From Occallatibacter sp. (lineage in GTDB: Bacteria; Acidobacteriota; Terriglobia; Terriglobales; Acidobacteriaceae), in NCBI GenBank assembly GCA_031296165.1, contig JARLGF010000005.1:1-38623 (forward strand): DNA of 38,623 nucleotides, in the 5' to 3' direction. The notes beneath the pieces are model-generated. The model had not been told where the DNA came from and did no database searches. It saw only the letters and a list, made by a program, of their open reading frames with translations. This document shows positions 24,721-33,941 of this stretch, in pieces (within the stretch, counting starts at the first letter, position 1; each line of letters starts with the position of its first letter). The position numbers and the translations under genes were made by a program.

Positions 24721-25179
24721 ATGCGCAGGATTCTACTTGCCGTTCTCGCCGTCGTTTTTGCTGCCGCGTTTGCCGCACCGCTCATGGCCCAGGGTGCGCC
24801 GCCGCAGGGAAGCGCCGAGCAGCCCTACACCATGGAGTACTACTACAAGCTGCAGTGGGGCCATCAGCAGGAGTTCCTCGATCTCTTCCTCAAGAACCAC
24901 TATCCGCTGCTCAAGAAAATCCAGTCCACCGGCCGCATCCTGTCCGTCAAGATCGAGTCGCCGGCCAATCACACCACCGAGGACGGCCGCTGGGACTATC
25001 GCATAACCATCCGCTACAAGAACTCGACCGTCGCCACCACCGCCAATCCCGACGAAGCCGCTTTCATCAAGCAGTTATGGCCCGATCAGGCGACTTACCT
25101 GAAAGAAGAACAGCGCCGCTTTGAGATTCTGCTCGGCCACTGGGATCTGCCGGTAACCGACATTACGCCGGCGCCCTGA
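24721..25179 (+). CDS. Small secreted protein of unknown function
   Basis: 152 residues with a signal peptide (RRILLAVLAVVFAAAFAAPLMAQ). The mature part, EQPYTMEYYYKLQWGHQQEFLDLFLKNHYPLLKK ... YKN, has a beta-alpha pattern rather like a dimeric alpha/beta-barrel fold, but no family is recognised. GGGAGG sits four bases before the ATG, so this start is preferred over the longer frame from 24604. A TACAAT -10-like hexamer is at 24688-24693 without a good -35. A terminator follows at 25248. No function is proposed; it lies between two secreted glycosidase genes. Confidence 0.8.
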   Translation: MRRILLAVLAVVFAAAFAAPLMAQGAPPQGSAEQPYTMEYYYKLQWGHQQEFLDLFLKNHYPLLKKIQSTGRILSVKIESPANHTTEDGRWDYRITIRYKNSTVATTANPDEAAFIKQLWPDQATYLKEEQRRFEILLGHWDLPVTDITPAP

Positions 25180-25247
25180 GAAAGTACGCCGCCACAACTG
25201 CAAAGCAAATCCCGCGCGCGGACCGATGCTCTCATTGGCTCCATCCT

Positions 25248-25279
25248 GGCCGCATGTGCGCGAGCGGCCTCCTCTTTTT
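25248..25279 (+). terminator. Probable intrinsic terminator after the small secreted protein
   Basis: GGCCGC and GCGGCC pair around a ten-base loop and are followed by TCCTCTTTTT. The stem is short but GC-only and the tail is T-rich. Confidence 0.6.
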
Positions 25280-25345
25280 ACCGGTATATGATTTTCAATG
25301 TGGAGTCGGAAACATGAGTTTGATCGTAGGTAGAAGGACATTATT

Positions 25346-27568
25346 GTGAAAAATTGGAATGCTGTGCCTCGGGTTGGAATAGAGGCTTTGTTGCTGATGG
25401 CCGCCTTGGTCGCTGCGCCGCTTTTTGCGCAGAATCCTGTTGATTTCGCCAACCCGTTTGCCGGCACCAGCGGCGACACCGGACAAACCTTTCCCGGAGC
25501 CATCCTGCCCTTCGGCATGGTGACGGCGAACCCGGATACCTACCCCAGTTCGCTCAACCACGATTCTCATGCGGGATATAACTACCTCGACAAAAAAATT
25601 GTGGGCTTTTCGCATTTCCGCATGAGCGGCGTCGGCTGCGAGGGAATTGGCGGCATATTCTCCATTCTCCCTTTCTCCGATGCGCCGGAGTCTCTCAATC
25701 CTGCTCAATATGCGCAGACCTACGACAAGGCAACTGAAGTTGCGACGCCCGGCTACTACGCCGTCAAACTCCTTCCGTCTTCTACTCTTGCCGAACTGAC
25801 CGTCTCCCAGCACTCCGTCCTGCATCGCTACACCTTCTCGCCGAACGGAGAAAAAATTCTTCTGTTCGACCTGCGCCGTGGCGCGCAGAAGGTCGATGAC
25901 GCCGTGTTCACCCGCATCAGCGATCACGTCTTCGAGGGCAGCATCCGCACCCGGGAAATGTGCAACGATCCAGGCTGGTACAGAATCTATTTTCACTTGG
26001 AGCTCAGCACCCCAGCCGCTTCGGTCACCATCGACAAAGACGGCGCCACGCAGGAGACCGGCTCTGCGGAAGGGAAGAGCATTGCCGTCCAGCTTCATCT
26101 GCCCAAGGATGCACCCAATGCGGTTCAGATCAAGATTGGGTTTTCGGAGATCGACACTGAGCACGCCAAAGCGCAGCTCGACAGCGAAATTCCCGGGTGG
26201 GACTTTGCCGCCGTCCGCAGCGGTGCAAGTCAGCAATGGGATCGGGCGCTCGGCCGCATCCAGGTCAGCGGTTCCAGCGATTTGAAGAAGGTTTTTTATA
26301 CCAGCTTCTACCATTCCATGCTGCTCCCCGCGCGTCTCTCCAGTGTTGGCGGCGAGTATCGAGGCACCGATCAGAAGGTTCACACCTCCGCGGGCTTCCG
26401 CTATTACAGCAGTTGGACTTTCTGGGATGTTTATCGCTCGCAGATTCCGCTCATCACGTTATTAGACACCGGAATGGCCCAGGACATGTGTTCCTCGTTG
26501 GCCGCGCTTTTTGCCCAGCGCTACGACGAACAGGCGGATGGCTATTGGCCTGTTCCCTCCACGCGCATGGAAGGCGCCGAACAGTACCTCGTCGACTCGA
26601 TGCGAAAGGGTATTTGCAAGCTTCCCGATCAGGCCTACACCGACGTGCGCAATGCCCTCGACGCGCGCGTGGATGTGCGCAGGGAAGGAATGCCCTACGA
26701 GCCGCGTCACACCGCCCGCACGCTGGACGACGACTACGCCGCCTGGGCTGTGGGCGAGTGGGCCGGCATGATTCACCGGCCTGGGGACGCTCGCAAATAT
26801 CACCAGATGGCCGCGGACTATCGCACCCTCTGGGATCCATCGACAAAGTTTTTCGGCGCCAAAGACAAGGCAGGGAACTGGCTGCCGCAAAAGGACCCCA
26901 AGGTTATCGACGACACCTATCTCTACGAGGGCTCCATGTGGCAATACCGCTGGACGGTGCCTTACGATCTTTCCGGTCACGCGCAGTTGATGGGCGGCAA
27001 AGAACAATCCATGAAAACACTGCAGGAGTTCTTCGATGGCGATCTATTCACCATCGCCAACGAGCCGGACATCAATTATCCCTACTTGTTCGACTATCTC
27101 GGAAAACCCTGGCTTACGCAGAAGTATGTCCATCGCATTCTGCTCGAACCGATGCGGAATATCTACGCCTCTCATACTTTTTATCCGGTGCCGGTCATCC
27201 AGCCGGCATTCACCGCAAAGCCGGACGCCCTGCTGCCGGAGATGGACGACGATGGCGGGACCATGAGCGCGTGGTATGTTCTCAGTTCTCTGGGAATCTA
27301 TCCCGTCACCATCGGCGAGCCATACTACTTCCTCACGACGCCCATCTTCCAGCACGCCGTGCTTCATCTGAGCGCCGGCAAGAGCTTCACGATTGATGTA
27401 ACCGGCGATCCAACCCGCAACGCTTACATCCAGTCCGTCACCTTGAATGGCAAGGCGCTCTACAGAGACTGGCTGCGCGACGCGGAGATTCGCTCCGGCG
27501 GAACTCTGCATATCACCGTTGGCGCCGCTCCAAATAAAACATGGGGGCTAGTGCCAGTTCCGTTCTAG
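25346..27568 (+). CDS. Glycoside hydrolase family 92, alpha-mannosidase
   Basis: 740 residues with a signal peptide (LLLMAALVAAPLFAQ). The GH92 marks are clear: NPFAGTSGDTGQTFPGA at the start of the mature protein, a repeat of PFGMVTANPD, GFSHFRMSGVGC, WDVYRSQIPL, YEGSMWQYRW, ANEPDINYPYLF and MDDDGGTMSAWYVLSSLGIYP (D634-D636). GH92 enzymes are calcium-dependent exo-alpha-mannosidases acting mainly on alpha-1,2/1,3/1,4-linked mannose, with an Asp/Glu base-acid pair; the DDDGG and EPD motifs carry candidate residues. The start is GTG with AGAAGGA upstream. Together with the GH127-type gene it suggests scavenging of fungal or plant glycans. A Sec-type signal contrasts with the Tat signal of its neighbour. 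Confidence 0.93.
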   Translation: MKNWNAVPRVGIEALLLMAALVAAPLFAQNPVDFANPFAGTSGDTGQTFPGAILPFGMVTANPDTYPSSLNHDSHAGYNYLDKKIVGFSHFRMSGVGCEGIGGIFSILPFSDAPESLNPAQYAQTYDKATEVATPGYYAVKLLPSSTLAELTVSQHSVLHRYTFSPNGEKILLFDLRRGAQKVDDAVFTRISDHVFEGSIRTREMCNDPGWYRIYFHLELSTPAASVTIDKDGATQETGSAEGKSIAVQLHLPKDAPNAVQIKIGFSEIDTEHAKAQLDSEIPGWDFAAVRSGASQQWDRALGRIQVSGSSDLKKVFYTSFYHSMLLPARLSSVGGEYRGTDQKVHTSAGFRYYSSWTFWDVYRSQIPLITLLDTGMAQDMCSSLAALFAQRYDEQADGYWPVPSTRMEGAEQYLVDSMRKGICKLPDQAYTDVRNALDARVDVRREGMPYEPRHTARTLDDDYAAWAVGEWAGMIHRPGDARKYHQMAADYRTLWDPSTKFFGAKDKAGNWLPQKDPKVIDDTYLYEGSMWQYRWTVPYDLSGHAQLMGGKEQSMKTLQEFFDGDLFTIANEPDINYPYLFDYLGKPWLTQKYVHRILLEPMRNIYASHTFYPVPVIQPAFTAKPDALLPEMDDDGGTMSAWYVLSSLGIYPVTIGEPYYFLTTPIFQHAVLHLSAGKSFTIDVTGDPTRNAYIQSVTLNGKALYRDWLRDAEIRSGGTLHITVGAAPNKTWGLVPVPF

Positions 27569-27605
27569 TTGTCAGTTGAAACCCTGCGCCGGAGGTACGT
27601 TTTCT

Positions 27606-28634
27606 TCAGCCGTGCCTCTGTCGCCACAGCCGCACCAGGTCCTCGGCGGCCTCGGGCCATTCGGGAAACTCAAACTCAAATCCGGCATCCAGCAGCCGTC
27701 CGGGAACGGTGCAGCAGCTCTGCAGCACCAGTTCGGATTCGGTGCGCAGAAAAAACGCGCCCAGCTTGATGAACAGGGAAGGCGCGGGCAGGCCGTTCGG
27801 CACATCCCACGCCTCGCGCAGCGCCGCCATGAACGCACGATTGGGCAGCGGGCCGGGCGCGGTCATGTTGAATGGCCCGTTCAGTTCCTCATGCGCAATC
27901 AGAAACTCTACGGCGCGCGCATAGTCGGCCTCGTGAATCCAACTGACGAACTGCCGCCCGTTGCCCTGCGTGCCGCCCAGTCCGGCCCGCACCAGGTTTG
28001 ACAGCACGGCAAACACGCTGCCCGACTCGGGGCTCAGAACGATTCCGCTGCGCAGCGCCACCTTGCGCGTGCGCGGCGTTTCGCCGGCAAAAAATGCGGC
28101 TTCCCAGTCTTTCGCCACGCGGCTTATAAAATCCTGGCGCTTCAGCCATCTCTTCACGAGCGGCTCCGCTTTGGATGCAGGCGCATGGTTGCTCACCACG
28201 CCCGCCGCTTCATCCAGCGCAAAATCCACTCCATCGGCGTTCACCGCGCGCTTGTAAATCGTGGCCGCCGACGCGTTCAGCCACACCCGCGGCGGATTAG
28301 CGAGCCGGGCAATTACATGATTCAGCAGTCGAGTCGAGAGGATGCGCGAATCGTAAATAGCCTCGCGGTGCGCTTCATCGTAACGGCAGTTCACGCTGCG
28401 CCCGGCCAGGTTGATGCACGCGTCCGCGCCTTCCAGCGTCTCCGTCCACGGTCCTTCGTGCTCGGCGTCCCAGTGAACCGTCTGCCAGGGCGCAGAGTAC
28501 GGACCGCGCGTCAGCACCGTCACATGGTGGCCGAGCCGCTGAAAATAACCAGCCAGCATCCGGCCCACCTGCCCGCTGCCGCCGGGCAGCACAATGCGCA
28601 GTGCGCGCTGGTTCAGTGCCGCATCATCGTCCAT
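27606..28634 (-). CDS. NAD(P)-dependent epimerase/SDR, TIGR01777-like
   Basis: 342 residues. A Rossmann-fold glycine motif GGSGQVG (about 17-23) binds NAD(P). GADACINLAGRSV, PRVWLNASAATIYKRA and a C-terminal DUF1731-like segment (NGLPAPSLFIKLGAFFLRTESELVLQSCCTVPGRLLDAGFEFEFPE) are characteristic of the YfcH/TIGR01777 group. The family's reaction is poorly defined. The product is about 40 residues longer than usual for the group. It converges with the mannosidase gene, leaving 37 bases between stops, and is followed on the same strand upstream by the gene at 28677, 42 bases away. The start at ATG 28634 precedes residues MDDDAALNQRALRIVLPGG. Confidence 0.88.
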   Translation of the reverse strand: MDDDAALNQRALRIVLPGGSGQVGRMLAGYFQRLGHHVTVLTRGPYSAPWQTVHWDAEHEGPWTETLEGADACINLAGRSVNCRYDEAHREAIYDSRILSTRLLNHVIARLANPPRVWLNASAATIYKRAVNADGVDFALDEAAGVVSNHAPASKAEPLVKRWLKRQDFISRVAKDWEAAFFAGETPRTRKVALRSGIVLSPESGSVFAVLSNLVRAGLGGTQGNGRQFVSWIHEADYARAVEFLIAHEELNGPFNMTAPGPLPNRAFMAALREAWDVPNGLPAPSLFIKLGAFFLRTESELVLQSCCTVPGRLLDAGFEFEFPEWPEAAEDLVRLWRQRHG

Positions 28635-28676
28635 GACCTCAGCCTACAGCGTTGCGGCGGCGTGCGTATGGCCTCT

Positions 28677-29225
28677 TTATGTTTTGGGCGGAAAGTTGTA
28701 GCCCCGCAGCACCAGGCGGCGGCGATAAGCCCGGTATTCGCGCATCAGCACGAATAGCACCAGGATCACAACCAGCAGTGGGCCCCATACAATCCATCCC
28801 GGCTTCACTACCGTGTCGTTGCCCACCGTGACGGACGAGGCCTCGTCCAGCGCTCCAAACAGCGCCACCAGATCCTGGCCTACGGTCACGTTTTCGCCCA
28901 GCCGGACCGCGCCAAACACGCTCACCAGGTCCTGCTCGATCGATGCATTATTCGTCGCCACAACATTGCCGAAGATCGACACCACGTCGTGCTGTGCGTC
29001 GCCTGCCAGGTGAACGTCGCCGAATAAAACCACCACGTCCCCGGTCACTTTACCTTCGATGTTCACATCGCAAAAAATGCACACAACGTCGTGGGCCTCG
29101 GAATCCTGGGCAACGTGAATGTTGCCGCCGATCCGGACCACATCTCCGTCTGCGTGGGCACTGGGAGCGGCAGCCGCAAAAACGGCTGCCAGCAGCGAGA
29201 GGGTGAGCATGCGTTTTATCTTCAT
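28677..29225 (-). CDS. Beta-helical repeat membrane protein (bactofilin/polymer-forming-like)
   Basis: 182 residues. A signal peptide (LTLSLLAAVFAAAAPSAHA) is followed by about five repeats of 17-19 residues with the pattern DVVxxFGDV...: DVVCIFCDV, DVVVLFGDV, DVVSIFGNV, DLVSVFGAV, DLVALFGAL. Such spacing fits a right-handed beta-helix, as in bactofilin-type polymer-forming proteins, though here it is exported. A C-terminal membrane helix (IVWGPLLVVILVLFVLM) and a basic tail anchor it. It probably forms part of the envelope, but no function is assigned. It is followed on the same strand by the epimerase gene. Confidence 0.75.
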   Translation of the reverse strand: MKIKRMLTLSLLAAVFAAAAPSAHADGDVVRIGGNIHVAQDSEAHDVVCIFCDVNIEGKVTGDVVVLFGDVHLAGDAQHDVVSIFGNVVATNNASIEQDLVSVFGAVRLGENVTVGQDLVALFGALDEASSVTVGNDTVVKPGWIVWGPLLVVILVLFVLMREYRAYRRRLVLRGYNFPPKT

Positions 29226-29294
29226 GGCGTCTTACATAAAAGATACGCGCAAACCACAGAAAAGTTCCCAGAGGGATCGGTTCTCATTCAGGTC

Positions 29295-31997
29295 TTAAAA
29301 CTGGAACCGCATCGCCAGTTGAATGCGCCGCGGCGGCGATGCCGAGGTAATCTGGTCAAACGACGCGGAATTCACCACCGTGTTGATGCCCGCGGCATTC
29401 TCGTGGTTCAGCACGTTGAATCCGCCGGCAGAGAAGCCCAGCTTCGGCGCGTCGTCCGCCTTGTTCGGGGTAATCGCAAAGTCGTGGCCCCAGCGCACAT
29501 CCATGTCAACATACGCAGGGTAGTTCATTGAGTTGCGTCCCACGCCGTCGGGACGGGCGTTGAACAGGCTGTCGCCGTAGGGGTCGGCGCCGGTCACTTC
29601 GGTCCATGGCCCGCCGCTGTTGGTAAAGATGCCCGCCGCCAGGTTCAGTACGCTCTCCGGATGGTACATGGCGTACATGCTCAGCCGTTGCCGCTGATCG
29701 TAACTGGAGTTGGCCCACTCGTTGGGCGCAAGCTGGTTTTGCGGAAACCAGCCGATTCCCCCGGTGTCGGACTGGTCGCGCGACCACGAATAGCGACCGA
29801 ACCCGGTGAAGTATTTGTTCCACCGTCCGCGGTAGGAGACATCCATGCCGTAGACTTCGAAAAATCCCTCCGACTGCATCTGGCGTATGCGTCCGTAGGC
29901 CGTATTCGGCCGCAGCGTATAGCTCGATGCCTCGGTGGGCGCATTAGTGTCCACCGAGCGGAACATATGAATGCCGCGCACCGAGTAGACGCTTACCGTG
30001 CCCGTCGCCTTCTCGCCCAGTTGCCGTTCGATGGAGACGCCGTAATGCATCTGATATGGAATCCTGGCGTTGGGTTCCAGTTCGGCCAGCGATGGCGGCT
30101 GTGCGGTCAGCGTAACGCAGGAGGTAATCGGTACGCAGCCTGTGCCGGGCAGCGTTGCCGGGTTCAGAGACAAAATCACAGACCGGCGCCGCGCATTGCC
30201 ATACCGCTCCAGGTCCAGCAGCGATCCTCCTCCAAAGCGGTCGTAGTAGATGCCGCCGCCGCCGCGCAAAATCGTCTTCGAGCGCTGGTCCAGTACCCAG
30301 GCAAATGAAAGGCGCGGAGAAAAGCCCAGCCGCCGCGTTGCCAGAAAATTCTGCCAGTCGTAGCGTACCCCGGGAGTAATAGCTAACCGGTCGTTTACTT
30401 TGTAGTGATCCTGAACAAACGCTCCCATTTCCTGCTGGTGATAAATAAAGTGAACGTCGCCGGTATTTTCAGTGAATCCAGACGGCAGATTGGCCGCATA
30501 GTTATCGAGCGCCGTCGCCAACACATTTCCTGAGGCGTCCAGCGTGGGACCGAACGTATAGGTCCCCAGCTCGTTGGTGTGATCGTCAAAAGCTCGCCGG
30601 CTCATGTGAGGAATTCCCATGCCATACGTGAGCAGGTGATTTCCACGCGTATAGATCACAATATCGGAGATACGCCCGTTGTATTCCGTACCGAACGAGG
30701 CAGCTTGCGCCGAGCCGCCGGTAAAATTACCCGATACATTCATCCGCGGTCCATCCACGGCATTGCTGTTGCGGCTGGACCAGTGCTCGGCCGACAGCGA
30801 AAGCTGATTCAGCAGTTCTGACGACAGGGCAGAATTCACGTGCACCGTCGCATCGTCTTCGTGGTACTCGCTGTTGTATCCCGCAGCCGCCAGCGTTTGC
30901 CCGCCCACTCCCTGGTTCTTGCCCGTCCAGTCCTGGTAGCTGTACTCCGCGTACGCTTGGTGTTTGTCGCCGAATTGGTGTCCGGCCCGTAAGCTGAACT
31001 CCGTGTCGCGCGTGGGCGCAGGCACGTTAGCCTCGAATGCGCCCGTGGAAACGGTAGCGCTCACCACCTGGTCCAGATCCTCCTCTGCGCGATTGAAGCT
31101 GGCCAGGAAACTGCTCTTCTTCGCATGGGGAATCGGTCCTGTCACATGGCCTTCGTAGATCCGCCGCTGCTCGAAGGGCTTGCTCGGCGCCAGGGCGTTC
31201 TGAGCGTTCAGCGCCGAATCGCGAAAATGAAAATTGAACTCGCCGTGGTAATGGTCGGCCGCCTGCTTGGTGATGAACACCATCTGCCCCCGACCGGGGT
31301 AGTAGTACCGCGCCGAGTAGGGATCCTCGTTGATCCGCACCTCCTGTACCGCCGAGGACGAGACGGTAGCACGATTGGCCTCCACTCCGTCCACCATCAG
31401 CCCGCTGCCTCCGGTTGCCGATACGCTGCTGTCCAGAAATGCTCCCATTGCGCTCACGTAGCCGTTGTCGAAGATAGGCAGGGTCTTCAGGTCGTTCGAA
31501 CTCAGCACGGAGGTATCGTGGTTGTTGTCCGTCGATGTCAAATCCACGCTGGTATCCGCGTTTACCTGCACGTTGGTCGCGACCGCGGCAATGTTCAGAA
31601 CAATATGCAGCGGCGCGCCCGGTGCTGCCGCCGCCGCGGTCTTCGCCGCGGAACCGCCCGGTGCGCTTATCGTTACCGCCTGCTGCACAGTCCCGAAACC
31701 AGGCTCGGAGACTACCAGCGTGTAGTGGCCGGCGCGAGGAACCTTGATCTGAAAACTGCCATCCGCACCTGAATGAAATTTGCCGGCAACGATTCCGCTG
31801 GCATTCATCACGTCGATCTCCGCGCCCGGAATGATCGCGCCGCTCGGATCTGCAACTACTCCCTGCAAGGTTGGAGTGGGGCGCGGCGCTGCGTGCGGTG
31901 CCGCGGGGGGCGCAACGGGGGGAAGGGCAGAAGTTGCGTGGCACGGAATTACGGCTGCTCCAGACAGGAGCAGTACAAAAACAAGAACAGAACGCAT
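29295..31997 (-). CDS. TonB-dependent-receptor-like outer membrane protein with N-terminal carboxypeptidase-regulatory domain
   Basis: About 900 residues from the ATG at 31997, which has GGAG eight bases upstream; the frame opens earlier, at 32033. The signal peptide is MRSVLVFVLLLSGAAVIPCHA. After a Pro/Ala linker comes a carboxypeptidase-regulatory domain (LQGVVADPSGAIIPGAEIDV ... AGHYTLVVSEPGFG, about 44-125), then a plug-like region (VDGVEANRATVSS ... RINEDPYSARYYYPGRGQMVFITK) and a long beta-barrel ending in the aromatic C-terminus RFQF. This architecture is the expanded acidobacterial 'Oar-like/TonB receptor' family. It presumably takes up glycan breakdown products or another ligand. 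No typical TonB box is seen. A gap of about 225 bases separates it from the phosphatase gene. Confidence 0.85.
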   Translation of the reverse strand: MRSVLVFVLLLSGAAVIPCHATSALPPVAPPAAPHAAPRPTPTLQGVVADPSGAIIPGAEIDVMNASGIVAGKFHSGADGSFQIKVPRAGHYTLVVSEPGFGTVQQAVTISAPGGSAAKTAAAAAPGAPLHIVLNIAAVATNVQVNADTSVDLTSTDNNHDTSVLSSNDLKTLPIFDNGYVSAMGAFLDSSVSATGGSGLMVDGVEANRATVSSSAVQEVRINEDPYSARYYYPGRGQMVFITKQAADHYHGEFNFHFRDSALNAQNALAPSKPFEQRRIYEGHVTGPIPHAKKSSFLASFNRAEEDLDQVVSATVSTGAFEANVPAPTRDTEFSLRAGHQFGDKHQAYAEYSYQDWTGKNQGVGGQTLAAAGYNSEYHEDDATVHVNSALSSELLNQLSLSAEHWSSRNSNAVDGPRMNVSGNFTGGSAQAASFGTEYNGRISDIVIYTRGNHLLTYGMGIPHMSRRAFDDHTNELGTYTFGPTLDASGNVLATALDNYAANLPSGFTENTGDVHFIYHQQEMGAFVQDHYKVNDRLAITPGVRYDWQNFLATRRLGFSPRLSFAWVLDQRSKTILRGGGGIYYDRFGGGSLLDLERYGNARRRSVILSLNPATLPGTGCVPITSCVTLTAQPPSLAELEPNARIPYQMHYGVSIERQLGEKATGTVSVYSVRGIHMFRSVDTNAPTEASSYTLRPNTAYGRIRQMQSEGFFEVYGMDVSYRGRWNKYFTGFGRYSWSRDQSDTGGIGWFPQNQLAPNEWANSSYDQRQRLSMYAMYHPESVLNLAAGIFTNSGGPWTEVTGADPYGDSLFNARPDGVGRNSMNYPAYVDMDVRWGHDFAITPNKADDAPKLGFSAGGFNVLNHENAAGINTVVNSASFDQITSASPPRRIQLAMRFQF

Positions 31998-32222
31998 GAT
32001 GAAATCTCCAAGGCAAAACGCAATATGAAACAAAAAACAACAAAGGCCGTTCTACGGCAGTTCCCATGCATCAATCGATCGTGTATGCCAGGCAAGGCCG
32101 CTGCCCGCTGAAAAGACAAACTGCCTTCCGCGCGGACTCCGTACAAGCAAAGGACGCAACCACAAATCAAAACGCGCAGAGGTGTGCATGTAATTACAGG
32201 TTGCCGGCATTGTGCGTGCCGG

Positions 32223-32966
32223 CTACTTTCGTAAATCGATTTTCGCAGGACTGAGTGCAGCCGTCCAGTCTGCCGCGGTGTCCACCAGGATGTCCGGCGG
32301 AATCTTCATCAGGGTCCGCTGTCCGAACCCGAAGTCGCAGCCGATCGACCATGCTCCGGCGTTCCGCGCCGTCTGTACGTCCACTTGACTGTCGCCGATC
32401 ATTACCGTCTCTTCCGGGCTCGCGCCGGCTTCTTCCATCAGCGTGCGCAGCCCAAGCGGATCGGGCTTTTTCAGCGCAAAGCTGTCGCCGCCATAGATGT
32501 GCAGAAAGTAATCCGCCAAGCCTAGCCCTTCGCAGATGCCGCGCGCCGGCCGCACCGGCTTGTTGGTCAGCACCGCCATTGTCCGCGGAACTCCGCCGGG
32601 CGCATTGTGCAACTCGCCCAGTGCCTTCAGCGCCTCAAGAACTCCGGCGTAGGCATAGGTAAAGTCCAGCTTGTGCTCGCGATAGTAGCCCAGGAAAAAA
32701 GCGATCGCCTGCGCCAGAAGCTCCTCGTCCACCTGCTCCGGAGTCATCCCGCCGGCCATCGCCAGCGAGCGGCGCACCAGCATCGGTACTCCGTTGCCCA
32801 CAAAGCCGGCAATCGCCGGATCCGGCAGCGGCCCCTGCTTGAAGTGGCCCAGCGTGGCGTTCACGCTGTTGCAAAGGTCTTGTGCGGAGTCGATCAGCGT
32901 GCCATCCAGATCGAACGCCAGCAGTTTCAATTTATAGACAGGAATCGGGCGAAGGACGCGAACCAT
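32223..32966 (-). CDS. gph: HAD phosphatase, phosphoglycolate phosphatase-like
   Basis: 247 residues. HAD motif I is FDLDGTLID (nucleophile Asp), then a helical cap with VNATLGHF, motif II AVLTNKP, motif III around ALKKPDPLGL and motif IV VMIGDSQVDVQTARNAG. These are the marks of the phosphoglycolate phosphatase group, which clears 2-phosphoglycolate made in DNA repair; other sugar phosphates cannot be excluded. The N-terminus MVRVLRPIPVYKLK precedes the domain by about ten residues. A GCCGGCA/TGCCGGC hairpin overlaps the stop codon on this strand but has no T-tract. A different HAD phosphatase starts on the other strand 112 bases away. Confidence 0.88.
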   Translation of the reverse strand: MVRVLRPIPVYKLKLLAFDLDGTLIDSAQDLCNSVNATLGHFKQGPLPDPAIAGFVGNGVPMLVRRSLAMAGGMTPEQVDEELLAQAIAFFLGYYREHKLDFTYAYAGVLEALKALGELHNAPGGVPRTMAVLTNKPVRPARGICEGLGLADYFLHIYGGDSFALKKPDPLGLRTLMEEAGASPEETVMIGDSQVDVQTARNAGAWSIGCDFGFGQRTLMKIPPDILVDTAADWTAALSPAKIDLRK

Positions 32967-33078
32967 GTTTCCAGTTTAACGTGTGCGGAACCCTCTCTTC
33001 ATCAACCCATGGGACGGGTGCGAAGATGGACGTTGGGCGAACCGCGCCACGCCCTTTTTTTGAAAGGAGTTATTTTCG

Positions 33079-33807
33079 TTGAAGAAGAATTCTGTTTTCC
33101 TTGCGGCGATTTTTGCCCTGGCTTTTGTCCCTGCACTCCTGCCTGCGCAACAGCCCTCCGCGCTTCCGGCAGCAAAGGTCGGCGCGCTTGCTCCCGGCGA
33201 GCGCATTGCCAACCTCGGCACCCTCAAGGCCCAGCTCCGCAAGTACCACGAGTGCACCTGCACCTGCGGTTGTTACACCAGGGATCTCGATCTGCAGGCG
33301 GACCGGGCCATCGCCTTCCTGCGTCAGCGCGCCGCCCATCGCCGTCCCCAGGAAAAGCTGGCCCTGATCCTCGACATCGACGAGACCTCTCTCTCCAATT
33401 ATCAGGAAATGACAAAGGCCGACTTCACCTATGACAGCAAGACCTTCAATGCCTGGGTTGACACAGCACAGGCGCCTGCCATTGCAGGCACTCTGCGGCT
33501 CACCCGTGAAGCACAGCGGCTCGGCGTCAGCGTCTTCTTCCTCACCGGCCGTCCGAAGGCGCAGCGAGACGTCACGGAGCGCAATCTCCGCGCCCAGGGA
33601 TTTCAAAACTGGCAGCAGTTGATCCTTCGCTCACCCGCACAGGCATCGGCCACCGCGCTCGCTTACAAATCCGTTGCCCGCGCCGGCATCGCCGCCCAGG
33701 GATATTCGCTGGTTCTCAACGTAGGCGACCAGTGGAGCGACCTCAAGGGAAACCCCGAAGCGGAGTTTTCCATCAAGTATCCCGACCCCTATTACTTCAT
33801 TCCGTAG
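33079..33807 (+). CDS. Secreted HAD acid phosphatase (class B/P4-like)
   Basis: 242 residues. The start is TTG with AAAGGAG well placed, and a signal peptide (NSVFLAAIFALAFVPALLPAQ) follows. Motif I is LILDIDETSLSN, motif II VFFLTGRPK, and motif IV LNVGDQWSDL, so the HAD catalytic set is present; DIDET is typical of the bacterial acid phosphatases of the plasma-lipoprotein-e(P4) type. A Cys-rich HECTCTCGCYT cluster lies near residue 55, before the catalytic domain, and is unusual. It would remove phosphate from external phosphomonoesters. It is divergent from the gph-like gene. Confidence 0.88.
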   Translation: MKKNSVFLAAIFALAFVPALLPAQQPSALPAAKVGALAPGERIANLGTLKAQLRKYHECTCTCGCYTRDLDLQADRAIAFLRQRAAHRRPQEKLALILDIDETSLSNYQEMTKADFTYDSKTFNAWVDTAQAPAIAGTLRLTREAQRLGVSVFFLTGRPKAQRDVTERNLRAQGFQNWQQLILRSPAQASATALAYKSVARAGIAAQGYSLVLNVGDQWSDLKGNPEAEFSIKYPDPYYFIP

Positions 33808-33832
33808 GGCAGGGAATTGAACGGAAGAAAAG

Positions 33833-33877
33833 AAAAAATCAGGCGAGGCCTTCCCATGGAGCAATGAGCCTCGCCTG
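33833..33877 (-). terminator. Probable intrinsic terminator downstream of the DUF4097-type gene
   Basis: On the minus strand CAGGCGAGGC and GCCTCGCCTG form a perfect ten-base stem with an 18-base loop, followed by ATTTTTTC. It is about 100 bases beyond the stop of the DUF4097-type gene. The same hairpin could also help end the plus-strand phosphatase gene, although that side lacks T's. Confidence 0.7.
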
Positions 33878-33941
33878 CAAAATGAACTCTACGGTACAAC
33901 CTTTGAGGAGCAACCGGAGCTATCAGCTCAAAGCCCCGGTA

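Noticed and set aside
32203-32223. Terminator hairpin at the end of the gph-like gene
   Set aside because: GCCGGCA/TGCCGGC pairs well but no T-tract follows on the minus strand, so intrinsic termination is not supported.
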